In this document: piece by piece, positions 9,204-18,361 of the stretch
Layout of the letters: every line of letters begins with the position of its first letter
How positions within the stretch are numbered: position 1 is the first letter of the stretch
Origin: Palleronia pelagia
Lineage (GTDB): Bacteria > Pseudomonadota > Alphaproteobacteria > Rhodobacterales > Rhodobacteraceae
Reading direction: 5' to 3'
Length of the DNA: 64,000 nucleotides
NCBI RefSeq assembly: GCF_900110115.1
Contig: NZ_FOCM01000001.1
Location: 62,001 to 126,000 of the forward strand
The notes under the pieces: generated by a model
Told to the model about the DNA's origin: nothing
Seen by the model: the letters and a program-made list of their open reading frames with translations, nothing else
Database searches by the model: none
Position numbers and translations under genes: made by a program

Positions 9204-9209
9204 ATTATA
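9204..9209 (-). promoter_or_regulatory. Possible -10 element of the glnB promoter
   Basis: The minus strand reads TATAAT here, a perfect sigma-70 -10 hexamer, and would start transcription about 110 bases before glnB. No good -35 hexamer lies at the proper spacing, which fits an activator-dependent promoter such as one driven by NtrC. The same AT-rich patch may also serve the divergent NAD(P)HX gene. Confidence 0.4.
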
Positions 9210-9251
9210 TGCAATGTGGCTTACGGCTGTGCAGTTTGTGAAGGGGTATCG

Positions 9252-10820
9252 ATGGAGCGTTTGCTGACTGCCGCAGAAATGCGCGAAACCGAGAAAGCTG
9301 CCATGGAAAGCGGCGAAACCTCGGGGCGCCACTTGATGGAGCGGGCGGGCGAAGGGGCCGTGGCCGCTATCCTGTCGGAGTGGCCGGATCTGGCGGGCGG
9401 ACCGCACCGCGCCGCCGTCTTGTGCGGCCCCGGAAACAACGGGGGCGACGGGTTCGTGGTGGCGCGCCTGCTGGCGGACCGCGGCTGGACGGTCGAGGTC
9501 TATCTTTACGGTGACCCCGATCGCGTCGCCGGCGATGCGCGCGCGAACCTCGAAGCCTGGACGGCCCGGCATCCGCTTCAGCCAATGGAGCAGGCAGCCG
9601 GCGCAACGCCGCCCGACCTGCTGATCGACGCCATGTTCGGCATCGGCGTGTCGCGTCCGATCCCCGACCTTTGCATGCAGGCCTGGCACGCGCTTGCCGC
9701 ATCGGACGCGCCCTCAGGGCCGCCGGGGCGCACCGTCGCGTTGGACTGCCCGTCGGGCTTCGACGTGGATCGCGGCGGCTACTTCCTGCCCGAGCCCGAG
9801 GGGAATGATCCCGCCGCATGGCGGCTGCTTCCGGACCTGTGCGTCACCTTCCACGCGGCGAAGCAGGGCTTGTTCCTCGACGAAGCCGCCCGCCGCCCCC
9901 CGCGCGTCGTAGCTATCGGGTTGGCCGAGCACGCCGCCGCGACCGGCGCCGCCACCCGTCTGCTGTCCGGTGACGCCGCCGAGCAACGCGCGTGGTACCG
10001 CCGTGTCACGGGCGGCGACGAGCACCTCCATAAGTACGACCGGGGCCATGCGCTGGTCCTGGGCGGCGGGCCGGGAAAGGGCGGCGCCGCGCGCATGGCG
10101 GCCCGGGCGGCGCTGCGGGCGGGCGCCGGGTTGGTCACCGTCGCCGTGCCCCGGGACGCACTGCCCGAGAACGCGGCGCAGCTGAACGCGATCATGCTGT
10201 CTGCGATGGACACGCCCGACGACCTGGACCGCCTTCTGGAGGACGGGCGCCTTTCGGCCGTTTGCCTCGGTCCGGGGCTCGGGGTGGGGGCGCGCACCCG
10301 TGAGCTGGTCCGGTCCGCGCTGGACGGCGACCGGCGGGTGGTGCTGGATGCCGACGCATTGACCAGCTTCCGCGAGGCGCCGGAAACGCTATTCGAGATG
10401 CTGAACGGCGATTGCGTGCTGACCCCGCACGAGGGCGAATTCGCCCGCCTCTTTCCCGACCTCGCCGAACGGGGGCGCAGCCTGTCCAAGATCGACGCGG
10501 CCCGGCAGGCCGCCGCACGCTGCGGCGCGGTGGTCCTTCTGAAGGGGGCCGCGACGGTCATTGCCGATCCGGAGGGGACGGTCGGCGTTCACGCCGCGCT
10601 TTACGACCGCAGGGTGCCGCAGCTGGCGACGGCAGGGGCAGGGGACGTGCTGGCCGGGTTCATCACCGGGCTTTGCGCCGCGCCGGGCCGTGACACGCGC
10701 GCCGTGACCGAGCTGGCCGCCTGGCTGCACGCCGAATCCGCACGCACCTTCGGCCCCGGTCTCATCGCCGAGGATCTGCCGGATGAGCTTCCGAAGGTGC
10801 TGGCCGCGCTCGGTGCTTGA
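9252..10820 (+). CDS. nnr: Bifunctional NAD(P)HX epimerase / ADP-dependent dehydratase
   Basis: This repair enzyme restores NADH and NADPH from their hydrated, inactive forms. The N-terminal half (about residues 1-210) is the epimerase domain with CGPGNNGGDGFVVARLL and ALDCPSGFDVD. The C-terminal half is the ribokinase-like dehydratase, with LVLGGGPGKGGAARMAARAA, LGPGLG, LTPHEGEFARL, LLKGAATVI and the nucleotide-site loop TAGAGDVLAGF. The 522-residue length fits the fused YjeF type. The ATG at 9252 follows GAAGGGG. It is divergent from glnBA and convergent with trpD; the 140 bases after it show no clear terminator. Confidence 0.93.
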   Translation: MERLLTAAEMRETEKAAMESGETSGRHLMERAGEGAVAAILSEWPDLAGGPHRAAVLCGPGNNGGDGFVVARLLADRGWTVEVYLYGDPDRVAGDARANLEAWTARHPLQPMEQAAGATPPDLLIDAMFGIGVSRPIPDLCMQAWHALAASDAPSGPPGRTVALDCPSGFDVDRGGYFLPEPEGNDPAAWRLLPDLCVTFHAAKQGLFLDEAARRPPRVVAIGLAEHAAATGAATRLLSGDAAEQRAWYRRVTGGDEHLHKYDRGHALVLGGGPGKGGAARMAARAALRAGAGLVTVAVPRDALPENAAQLNAIMLSAMDTPDDLDRLLEDGRLSAVCLGPGLGVGARTRELVRSALDGDRRVVLDADALTSFREAPETLFEMLNGDCVLTPHEGEFARLFPDLAERGRSLSKIDAARQAAARCGAVVLLKGAATVIADPEGTVGVHAALYDRRVPQLATAGAGDVLAGFITGLCAAPGRDTRAVTELAAWLHAESARTFGPGLIAEDLPDELPKVLAALGA

Positions 10821-10960
10821 AGGGCCAGCCAGCATGGGCGCAACCAGAGCGCCGTAGCGCGGCGTTGCCGGTCCGGAAGCACTGACGACGTGACGCCAGC
10901 CCTCTGCGCATCACTTGCTCATGTGGAACGACGAAGCGGCTGCGCCCGCCCGGCCGCGTG

Positions 10961-11980
10961 TCAGTCCTTCAACGGAGACACCCGGGCCAGGCTGCGAACC
11001 TTCTCAAGCGCCGCGCCCGAATCGATACTTTCGCGCGCCATCTCGACGCCCGCTGCCAGGTCGTCCGCACGCCCGGCCACCACCAGCGCCGCCGCCGCGT
11101 TCAGCAGCACGGCGTCGCGATAGGCGCCGGTCGCGCCCTCCAGCAGCGCGCGGAAGGCGCGGCCGTTCTCGTCCGGGGTGCCGCCCACGATGGCCTCGAA
11201 CGGATGCACGGGCAGTCCCGCATCCTCGGGCGCGATCTCGTGCTCGGTCACCGCGCCGTCCTCGAGTTTCAGAACCGTGCTGGGTGCCGCGATCGAGATC
11301 TCGTCGGTGCCGTCGCCGCCATGGACCAGCCAGGCGCGCGTGCTGCCCAGCGCGCCCAGCGTCTCGGCCATGGGCCGCAGGACCTCGCGCGAGAACGCGC
11401 CGGTCAGCTGGTATTTCACACCCGCGGGGTTCGTCAGCGGGCCGAGAATGTTGAAGATCGTGCGCGTCCCCAGCTCGGACCGGGTGGGCATCACGTGGGC
11501 CACGGCGGGGTGATGCATGGGCGCCATCATGAAGCCAATGCCGACCTCGTTCAGCGCGCGCTCGACCGTTTCGGGGCCGACCATCACGTCGATGCCCATC
11601 TGCGCGATCGCATCCGCGGCGCCGGATTTCGAGCTGAGGTTGCGGTTGCCGTGCTTGGCCACCGGAACGCCCGCGCCCGCGACCACGAAAGCCGTGGCGG
11701 TCGAGATGTTCAGCGTGCCCTTGCCGTCGCCGCCGGTGCCGACGATGTCCATGGCGCCCTCGGGCGCGCGCACGGCGCGGCATCGCGCGCGCATGGCGGC
11801 CGCGGCGGCGGCGTATTCGGCGACCGATTCTCCGCGCGTGCGCAGAGTCATCAGGAACCCGCCGATCTGGCTGGGCGTCGCTTCGCCGTCGAACAGCATC
11901 CCGAAGGCGGTCTCGGCCTCGGGGCCGGTCAGGGGGCGGTCGACGGCGGCGGCGATCAGGGGCTTCAGGTCATCGCTCAT
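10961..11980 (-). CDS. trpD: Anthranilate phosphoribosyltransferase
   Basis: TrpD transfers phosphoribose from PRPP to anthranilate, the second step of the tryptophan branch. The 339-residue protein shows the PRPP-binding motif [17 protein letters not shown], then [18 protein letters not shown] and the late conserved block [11 protein letters not shown]. The ATG at 11980 overlaps the trpG stop codon (ATGA), indicating translational coupling. In many Rhodobacteraceae trpC follows; here the next gene is the unrelated convergent nnr, so the cluster ends at trpD. Confidence 0.96.
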   Translation of the reverse strand: MSDDLKPLIAAAVDRPLTGPEAETAFGMLFDGEATPSQIGGFLMTLRTRGESVAEYAAAAAAMRARCRAVRAPEGAMDIVGTGGDGKGTLNISTATAFVVAGAGVPVAKHGNRNLSSKSGAADAIAQMGIDVMVGPETVERALNEVGIGFMMAPMHHPAVAHVMPTRSELGTRTIFNILGPLTNPAGVKYQLTGAFSREVLRPMAETLGALGSTRAWLVHGGDGTDEISIAAPSTVLKLEDGAVTEHEIAPEDAGLPVHPFEAIVGGTPDENGRAFRALLEGATGAYRDAVLLNAAAALVVAGRADDLAAGVEMARESIDSGAALEKVRSLARVSPLKD

Positions 11981-12558
11981 GCCGGGACCGCGCAGAGGTC
12001 CAGGAAGTTGCGCAGCATGGCGTGACCATGCTCGGACCGAATCGACTCGGGGTGAAATTGCACGCCATGGATGGGCAGCGACCGGTGCGCCAGCCCCATA
12101 ATGGTGCCGTCGGCCAGCTCGGCCGTGACCTGCAAACTGTCGGGCAGCCCGTCGCGTTCGACCACCAGCGAATGATAGCGGGTCGCGCGCAGCGGGCTGG
12201 GAAGCCCCTTGAACACGGATGCCCCCGCATGGCGCATCTCGTCCACCTTGCCGTGCACGATGGCGCTGTGGCGGATCACCCGCCCGCCCATGGCCTGCCC
12301 GATGGCCTGGTGGCCCAGGCAGACACCCAGCAGCGGGGTGCCGCTGTCGGCGGCCGCCTGCACCATCTCGAGGCAGATGCCGGCCTGGTCGGGGTCGCAG
12401 GGGCCGGGCGACAGCACGATGCCGGCGGGTCGCTTGGACATGGCCTCCGCCGCGCTCAGCGTGTCGTTGCGCACGACCTCGACCTCGGCGCCGAGTTCGC
12501 CGAGGTAATGCACGAGGTTCCAGGTGAAGCTGTCGTAGTTGTCGATAAGCAGGAGCAA
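11977..12558 (-). CDS. trpG: Anthranilate synthase glutamine amidotransferase subunit
   Basis: TrpG releases ammonia from glutamine for the TrpE subunit. The class I amidotransferase features are present: the N-terminal [18 protein letters not shown], the nucleophile in [10 protein letters not shown], and the His-Glu pair in VQFHPESI. I placed the start at the TTG 12558 ([11 protein letters not shown]), which gives 193 residues, the usual length, and has AAAGG upstream. Longer in-frame starts add 22 or fewer unconserved residues. trpE is not adjacent; the upstream gene is the divergent DUF610 protein. Confidence 0.93.
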   Translation of the reverse strand: MLLLIDNYDSFTWNLVHYLGELGAEVEVVRNDTLSAAEAMSKRPAGIVLSPGPCDPDQAGICLEMVQAAADSGTPLLGVCLGHQAIGQAMGGRVIRHSAIVHGKVDEMRHAGASVFKGLPSPLRATRYHSLVVERDGLPDSLQVTAELADGTIMGLAHRSLPIHGVQFHPESIRSEHGHAMLRNFLDLCAVPA

Positions 12559-12755
12559 GCCGCCGGGCCTTTCGAGTGGAAACGGGGGGTGATCCCGTTG
12601 ATCTGTCGCGATATACATGCGCAAAGGCGCGTCGAAGCGTCAAGCTGGGCCGACGACGGCGCCGCGTCAAGCGCTGGCCGGGCGGTCCGTTTTCAGGCGG
12701 GGCTGAGCGAAGGGCTCCGCGCCCCGAGGCATGTTACGGAGAAGCCCAGTTGAGC

Positions 12756-15188
12756 ATGGCGTTGTTGAAAGGCGTTGCCACCGGCGCGGTCGTCTCGCTG
12801 AGCATTGTGGTCGTGGCGTCGCAGATGCTGAACCTGCAGACCCTGAGCACGACGCCGCCCGAGGCCGCGACGGCGCTGGACGATAGCGGCACTTTGCCCG
12901 GATCCGGCCCCGACACGCCTGTCGACGAGGCTGTGTCGCCCACTATCCCGGGTTCCTTCGACGCCGCGGACGCCACGGACGAGACGACGGCCGATCCGGC
13001 CAGCCCGGAGCCGCCCGCGTCGTCCGACACCGATCTCGCGGCCGACGGTCCCGGAGATGCGCCCGCCATGCCCGACACGAGCGGCGACGCGGCGGCGACC
13101 CTGCAGATGGGCGCGCCCGACACCGCCGCCGAAAACGCTGCGATCGACCGCGGTATGGCGGCCGATATTCCGCCCGCCGACACACCCGACAGTCGTCTTT
13201 CGGCCGCGCCCGAAGCCGATCCGATCCCTGCCGCTGTGCCGGCCGCGCCAGGGCCCACGTTGATCGTCGATCCTGACGTGACGCTGGCGGCGCCGGCGAT
13301 CCCGGATGGTCCGGCCATTGCCTCGGCGCCCGATATCGCTGCCAAGATCGACATGTCGGCTCCCGCCGCGCCGGAGGCGGCAGACACGATCCAGTTGGCC
13401 GAAGCGCCCGATCCGCTGGGCCCGCGGCCCGCCGCGCCCTCCGGCGAAACGCCCGAAACGGGCGCCGAAGCCACCATCCCCGGGGATGCGGGCGGACCGG
13501 CCGAAGGCCCGGCGGGCGAGGCGCCGGCAGAGGGTCCCGTGGACGACGCCGTCGACACAGCGCCCGAGACCGAGATCGAGACGACCGAAAACGCGCCCTC
13601 CGATGCCCAACGCGATCCTGTCGTCGACGCGGCCGAAGATCCTTCGGCCGGCGGCGTGGCCGATCTCGCCCCCGAGGCGATGCCCGGGTCCGGCCGTGAT
13701 ACGGCTGGTGAGACGCCCGCGTCGGACGAAAACCCCGCCGGTGCGCCCGATGACGCCGCCGCCGACATCATGATCGCCCAGGACATGACGGGCGAGCTTG
13801 ACCCGAACGCGGCCGCTTCTGATACGGGAACGGAAAATAACGCGCCGACCGGGCCATCGCAGGACGAGACGCCGCGCGGGGTCAGCGCCGCCGATGTGAT
13901 CGACATGGACCAGATCGTCAGGTCCGATGAAGACACGTCCGGTCGGAACGAGCCCCCGGCCGGTGCGGGGATCGACGGAACCGATGAACTCGAGGCCGGC
14001 GTGCCCGAGCCCGACATGGACGACGACATCGCCACGTCTTTCCCGTCCGCAATGGCCGATAGTGAAGCGGCCCCGCCGTCCGCGCAGCCGGGTGGCGTGC
14101 GAGTGAACCGCCTGGTCCAAATCGAACCCGCGCCTGAACCCGAGCCCGCACCGGACGGTCAGGGGGGCGACGCCGACGGACCTGCGGGCGAGAGTGATGC
14201 ATCGGGCGAAGCGGATGGCGACGACTCGGGTCTGGCGGGCTCGGGCCAGGGCTCGGATGCAACGGATGCCGCCGATTCTGATTCCGCCCCCGAGGCCCAG
14301 GACGACCCGTCGCTCAGCCCCGACGAACGGGTGGCTCTTGCCGAGTCCGAGGATCCGGCTGCCGGACCGACCGCACCGTCGTCCAACCTGATCGAGCGGC
14401 GGGCGCAGGGCTTCATGCCCGATTCCGGCGTTCCCGGCGCGGACCCCGGCGCTGAGTCGCCCGGCGCGCCGGTCGTGACTGCCAGTCCGCTCGAAATCGA
14501 TCCGGACGCGCCGGTGGCCGAACTGACGGGCGACCCCATGACCGACTTCCGGCAACCCTTCGACAACCCTGAGGATCTCCCGGTAATGGCGGTGATCCTG
14601 CTGGATTATGGCGGGCCGATGATCGACGTGCCGGTCAACGCGACCATCGCGCTGGACCCGACCATGCCCGATGTCGCGGACCGCGCTGCCGCCTATTTCG
14701 CCATGGGCTTCGAGGTGGCGGTCATGCCCGACACCACCGGCGGCGGCTCGCCCGCAGAGATCAGCGAGGCATTGCGCGCCAGCCTGTCGGCCGTGCCCTT
14801 CAGCCTGGCCGTGGTCGAGGATCCGTCGCGCCCCATCGGCACCGCGACCGAAACGGTCGAGGTCATCCTTGACGGTTTGTCGGACAGTGGACACGGGCTG
14901 GTGACCTTGCCCGAAGGCCAGAACCGGGCGCAGCAGCTGGCGGCGCGGGCCGATGTGCCGGCGGGCCTGGTATTCCGCCAGATCGACAACCAGGGACAGG
15001 ACCTGGCGGCGGTGAAACGCTTCCTCGACAACGCCGCCTTCCGCGCGCGGCAGGAGGAAACGGTCATCCTGCTGGGCCGCAACCGCCCCGAGACGACCGG
15101 AGCGATCCTGGAATGGCGCCTGGGCAATCGCGCCTCCGACGTCGAGCTTGCGCCTTTGTCGGCGGCTCTGGTCCCCACGGGTGACTGA
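12756..15188 (+). CDS. Membrane-anchored divergent polysaccharide deacetylase (DUF610/YibQ-like)
   Basis: The 810-residue protein has three parts. An N-terminal membrane anchor (GVATGAVVSLSIVVVASQML) is followed by about 560 residues of low-complexity Ala-, Pro-, Asp- and Glu-rich stalk. The C-terminal domain (from about residue 605, MAVILLDYGGPM) has the DUF610/YibQ look of a divergent NodB-type deacetylase, including IALDPTMPDVADRAA, then DTTGG and VIFLL-like strand patterns. It is probably periplasmic and anchored in the inner membrane; activity on glycans is inferred only from the fold family. The ribosome site GGAGAAG serves either the ATG at 12756 or the TTG at 12750. The stop overlaps rarD. 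Confidence 0.78.
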   Translation: MALLKGVATGAVVSLSIVVVASQMLNLQTLSTTPPEAATALDDSGTLPGSGPDTPVDEAVSPTIPGSFDAADATDETTADPASPEPPASSDTDLAADGPGDAPAMPDTSGDAAATLQMGAPDTAAENAAIDRGMAADIPPADTPDSRLSAAPEADPIPAAVPAAPGPTLIVDPDVTLAAPAIPDGPAIASAPDIAAKIDMSAPAAPEAADTIQLAEAPDPLGPRPAAPSGETPETGAEATIPGDAGGPAEGPAGEAPAEGPVDDAVDTAPETEIETTENAPSDAQRDPVVDAAEDPSAGGVADLAPEAMPGSGRDTAGETPASDENPAGAPDDAAADIMIAQDMTGELDPNAAASDTGTENNAPTGPSQDETPRGVSAADVIDMDQIVRSDEDTSGRNEPPAGAGIDGTDELEAGVPEPDMDDDIATSFPSAMADSEAAPPSAQPGGVRVNRLVQIEPAPEPEPAPDGQGGDADGPAGESDASGEADGDDSGLAGSGQGSDATDAADSDSAPEAQDDPSLSPDERVALAESEDPAAGPTAPSSNLIERRAQGFMPDSGVPGADPGAESPGAPVVTASPLEIDPDAPVAELTGDPMTDFRQPFDNPEDLPVMAVILLDYGGPMIDVPVNATIALDPTMPDVADRAAAYFAMGFEVAVMPDTTGGGSPAEISEALRASLSAVPFSLAVVEDPSRPIGTATETVEVILDGLSDSGHGLVTLPEGQNRAQQLAARADVPAGLVFRQIDNQGQDLAAVKRFLDNAAFRARQEETVILLGRNRPETTGAILEWRLGNRASDVELAPLSAALVPTGD

Positions 15189-16107
15189 CGACGCGTCCTT
15201 ATCAAGGCGCGGCTTGGTCGGGCTGGCCGCCTGCCTTGGCGCGAGCGTCATCTGGGGTCTATCGCCGCTTTACTACGCGGCGCTGGACCATGTTCCGGCC
15301 ATCGACATCATCGCCCATCGCACCGTCTGGTCAGCGGTGCTCTTCGCCGCGATCCTGTCGGCCACGGGCCGGCTCGGGGCCTTGCGCCGGGTGATGACGG
15401 ATCGCGGTGCAATGGTGCGGCTGACGCTGGCCGCCATCCTGATCTCGGTCAACTGGCTGGTCTTCGTGCTGGCGGTGCAGCGCGGGTCCGTAATCGAGGC
15501 CTCGTTGGGCTACTACATCTTCCCGCTCGTGGCCGTGGCGCTGGGCCGCGTGGCGTATGGCGAACGGCCCAGCCGATTGCAGTGGACGGCGGTGGCGCTG
15601 GCCTCGGCGGGGGTTCTGGTGCTGGGGGTGGGGCTGGGCGTCGCGCCTTGGATCAGCCTGCTGCTGGCGGGAAGTTTCGCGACCTACGGTACGTTGAAGC
15701 GCGGACTGGCCACCCACGCCACCGTCAGCGTGACGGTCGAGGTCGCATTGCTGGCACCCGTCGCGCTGGCCTGGATCGTGCTGCGGGACGGCGCCCATTT
15801 CGACGAGGGGCTACTAACTCGGGCGCTGCTGATCGGGACGGGGCCGCTGACCGCGCTGCCGCTGGTGCTGTTCGCCGTGGCCGCCCAGCGGCTTCATTTC
15901 GCGACGCTTGGGATCTTCTTCTACGTGAACCCGACCTTGCAGTTCCTGATTGGCGTCACCGTCTTCGCCCAGGCCTTCACCCCTTGGCACCAGGTGGCGT
16001 TCCCGCTGATCTGGACGGCGGTGAGCCTTTATTCCTGGTCGCTCTGGCGCAGTTCCAGGCGATCGCGCAGGGCGGCCATGGCGGCCTCGGCATCCGGCAC
16101 AACCTGA
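15181..16107 (+). CDS. rarD: RarD-type EamA-family permease
   Basis: The 308-residue protein has about ten hydrophobic segments arranged as two EamA repeats. It opens with the RarD hallmark GLSPLYYAALDHVPAIDIIAHRTVWS, and also carries SVNWLVFVLAVQRGSVIEASLGYYI and IFFYVNPTLQFLIGV. Members are inner-membrane metabolite exporters of the drug/metabolite superfamily; the substrate is unknown. The GTG at 15181 overlaps the DUF610 gene by eight bases, suggesting coupling. The last 26 codons overlap the 3' end of the convergent LOG gene by 79 bases. Confidence 0.88.
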   Translation: MTDDASLSRRGLVGLAACLGASVIWGLSPLYYAALDHVPAIDIIAHRTVWSAVLFAAILSATGRLGALRRVMTDRGAMVRLTLAAILISVNWLVFVLAVQRGSVIEASLGYYIFPLVAVALGRVAYGERPSRLQWTAVALASAGVLVLGVGLGVAPWISLLLAGSFATYGTLKRGLATHATVSVTVEVALLAPVALAWIVLRDGAHFDEGLLTRALLIGTGPLTALPLVLFAVAAQRLHFATLGIFFYVNPTLQFLIGVTVFAQAFTPWHQVAFPLIWTAVSLYSWSLWRSSRRSRRAAMAASASGTT

Positions 16108-16610
16108 ACGAATCCCATCAGCGAATGGTCGGCGAAACCCTGTTCGACCACGTGGTCCATCAGCGTCACCAGCGGGTCCCAGAAGCCGTTCACATTGACC
16201 AGCACCACGGGCTTGGCATGCAGGCCCAGCTGGCGCCAGGTCAGCGCCTCGAAGAATTCGTCCAGCGATCCCGCGCCGCCGGGCAGCATGACCACCGCGT
16301 GGGCGTTCATGATCATCACCTTCTTGCGCTCGTGCATGGTCTCGGTGACGACGAAGCTGTCCAGGTCGCGCTTGCCGACTTCCATGTCCAGCAGGTGCGT
16401 CGGGATGACCCCCATGGTCGCGCCGCCCGCAGACTGCGCCGCGCGCGCGACCCGGCCCATCAGCCCCACATCGCCCGCGCCGTAGACCAGCCGCCAGCCG
16501 GCCGCCGCCAGCCCCCGGCCCAGCGCATCGGCCGCCGCGGCGAAGGCCGGGTCGGCCCCCTCGCGCGAGCCGCAATAGACACAGATCGACGGGGTGTCGG
16601 GGCTGGACAT
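16029..16610 (-). CDS. LOG-family nucleotide 5'-monophosphate phosphoribohydrolase
   Basis: The 193-residue protein is a LOG-family (TIGR00730-type) member. These enzymes cleave the N-glycosidic bond of nucleoside monophosphates and, in plants and some bacteria, release free cytokinins. It shows the N-terminal CVYCGSREGADP, VYGAGDVGLMG, and the catalytic signature PGGAGSLDEFFE with the Arg in MHERKKVMI upstream. The physiological substrate here is unknown. The ATG at 16610 was chosen because family members begin about eight residues before the CVYCGS motif. It overlaps rarD tail-to-tail by 79 bases. Confidence 0.9.
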   Translation of the reverse strand: MSSPDTPSICVYCGSREGADPAFAAAADALGRGLAAAGWRLVYGAGDVGLMGRVARAAQSAGGATMGVIPTHLLDMEVGKRDLDSFVVTETMHERKKVMIMNAHAVVMLPGGAGSLDEFFEALTWRQLGLHAKPVVLVNVNGFWDPLVTLMDHVVEQGFADHSLMGFVQVVPDAEAAMAALRDRLELRQSDQE

Positions 16611-16720
16611 GGCAAACCTTGCAAATTGGCGTTTTTTGACGGCAGAACACGGCGTTGCTAGACTTGATGAGCCAGGCGGGCAAGGCCCGCTGTGCCGCCG
16701 ATGCCGGGAGAAGTAGACTG

Positions 16721-18346
16721 ATGACCGCCCAAGTGGTGCGATTGGCCGCCGTGGCCGTGTCGCTGAGCCTAGTTGGCTTGGTGGTCTTCGGGCCGGAAAG
16801 TGATTTGTCGCCTCGTCAGACGAGCGAGCCTCTCGACCCTTCCTCAAACGAATCCGCCACGCCCGAACCCGTGCAAACCGCAGACGCCGCCGGAGAGGAC
16901 GCAGTCACCCCTTCGCGCGAGGCGGCAGCATCGGTCGGACAGGATGCAGCCACGACAGAGGGTGTTTCGATGCCCGGGACCGTTTCGTCCGACGCGCCCG
17001 GGCCGTCGGCGGAAGCGCCAGAGACCGATACGGTCGAAGCAGACACGGCCGACCTATCCGGGTCAGCGCCGGACGCGACTTCGAACGACCAGAACAGCGA
17101 GACCAGTGAATCGGCCCGGGCCATCAATGTGGACCTCTTCCGCGTCGAGCCCGATGGCAGCGGGATCCTGGCCGGATCGGGCCGCCCCGGAGCGCGGTTC
17201 GACCTGCTTCTGGACGGCCAAGTGGTGGGCGACGCCACGGCCGGGGACGATGGCGGGTTCGTCAGCTTCTTCACCTTGCCCGCCAGTGACGCGCCGCAGG
17301 TCCTGCGCCTGTCGGGCGAGGGGGCCAGCAGCGACAGCTTCATGATCCAGCCTCTGCGCGCGCCGTCCGCCGCGCCCGCGGTGGCCGATGCCAATGTCGA
17401 CACGCCCGAGGACGCGCGGCCCGAGACGGCGGGCGCCGCCGCCCGCAGCCTGGATGCGCCGTCCTCGACCGGGGGCGATCCCGCGACGGCCCTCGATGCG
17501 GGAACGACCGATGTCGTCGCCGGGCTGACGCCGGATGTGGCCACACCCGCCGTGCCGCCGCTGGCGACAGGCGACGCCGGGGCCCTCGCGAACGACCCGT
17601 CCGAAACTGCCGCAACGGAATCGGGCGGGCCGGCGGGAACGCCGCCGCCCCCGTCAGTGCCGGCGGCCGCCCAGCCCGCCCCGGGCCCCGATGCGCCCAG
17701 CGTGGCCGTGGACACTTTGCCCGATGCGCCCGAGGCAAGCGCACCGCCGGTCCAGACCGGCCCCGTAGCCACGGCGACTGCGCCCGGTGATGCCGCGCCC
17801 CCCGCCGCGCCGCGGGTGATCCGGGCGGGGCGCGACGGCGTAGCGGTCGTGCAGGACGGTGACACGGCCCGGCCCGAGGCGCTGAGCGATCTGAGCATCG
17901 ACACCATCACCTATGCCGATGGCGGCGCGGTGCGGCTGGGCGGGCGCGGGAATGCCGGGGGGCAGGTGCGCGTCTACGTGGACAACGCCCCGGTCGAACT
18001 GGCCACCACCGCGCCCGACGGTCAGTGGCGGGCGGACCTGCCCCGGCTGGATCCCCGCGTCTATACCCTGCGCGTGGATCAGATCGACGCCGACGGGCGC
18101 GTGACCTCGCGCGCCGAGACGCCATTCCGCCCCGAAACCCAGAGCGCGCTGGCGCGGCTCGAACGAGATGCCGACGGCAACGAGGTGGCGCTGGTGACGG
18201 TGCAGCCGGGCTTCACGCTCTGGCGGATCGCGGACGAGAACTACGGCGACGGTTTCGCCTACGTCCGGGTGTTCGATGCGAATTCGGACAAGATCCGCGA
18301 TCCCGACCTGATCTATCCCGGGCAGGTCTTCACCGTTCCCCAGTGA
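16721..18346 (+). CDS. Membrane-anchored Ig-like and LysM domain protein
   Basis: The 541-residue protein begins with an N-terminal membrane segment (VVRLAAVAVSLSLVGLVVFG). It continues with an acidic Ala/Thr/Ser/Pro-rich stalk, a first Ig-like beta domain near residues 145-200, more low-complexity stalk, a second Ig-like domain near 395-465, and a C-terminal LysM motif (VQPGFTLWRIADENYG through IYPGQVFTVP). LysM binds peptidoglycan, so it probably ties the inner membrane to the wall. Domain order resembles LysM proteins common in Rhodobacteraceae. GGGAGAAG precedes the ATG at 16721. Confidence 0.85.
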   Translation: MTAQVVRLAAVAVSLSLVGLVVFGPESDLSPRQTSEPLDPSSNESATPEPVQTADAAGEDAVTPSREAAASVGQDAATTEGVSMPGTVSSDAPGPSAEAPETDTVEADTADLSGSAPDATSNDQNSETSESARAINVDLFRVEPDGSGILAGSGRPGARFDLLLDGQVVGDATAGDDGGFVSFFTLPASDAPQVLRLSGEGASSDSFMIQPLRAPSAAPAVADANVDTPEDARPETAGAAARSLDAPSSTGGDPATALDAGTTDVVAGLTPDVATPAVPPLATGDAGALANDPSETAATESGGPAGTPPPPSVPAAAQPAPGPDAPSVAVDTLPDAPEASAPPVQTGPVATATAPGDAAPPAAPRVIRAGRDGVAVVQDGDTARPEALSDLSIDTITYADGGAVRLGGRGNAGGQVRVYVDNAPVELATTAPDGQWRADLPRLDPRVYTLRVDQIDADGRVTSRAETPFRPETQSALARLERDADGNEVALVTVQPGFTLWRIADENYGDGFAYVRVFDANSDKIRDPDLIYPGQVFTVPQ

Positions 18347-18361
18347 TCCGGGCCGCGCTTG

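Noticed and set aside
12693-15251. 852-codon frame opposite the DUF610 gene
   Set aside because: It only reflects the repetitive Ala/Pro/Asp codons of the stalk on the other strand.
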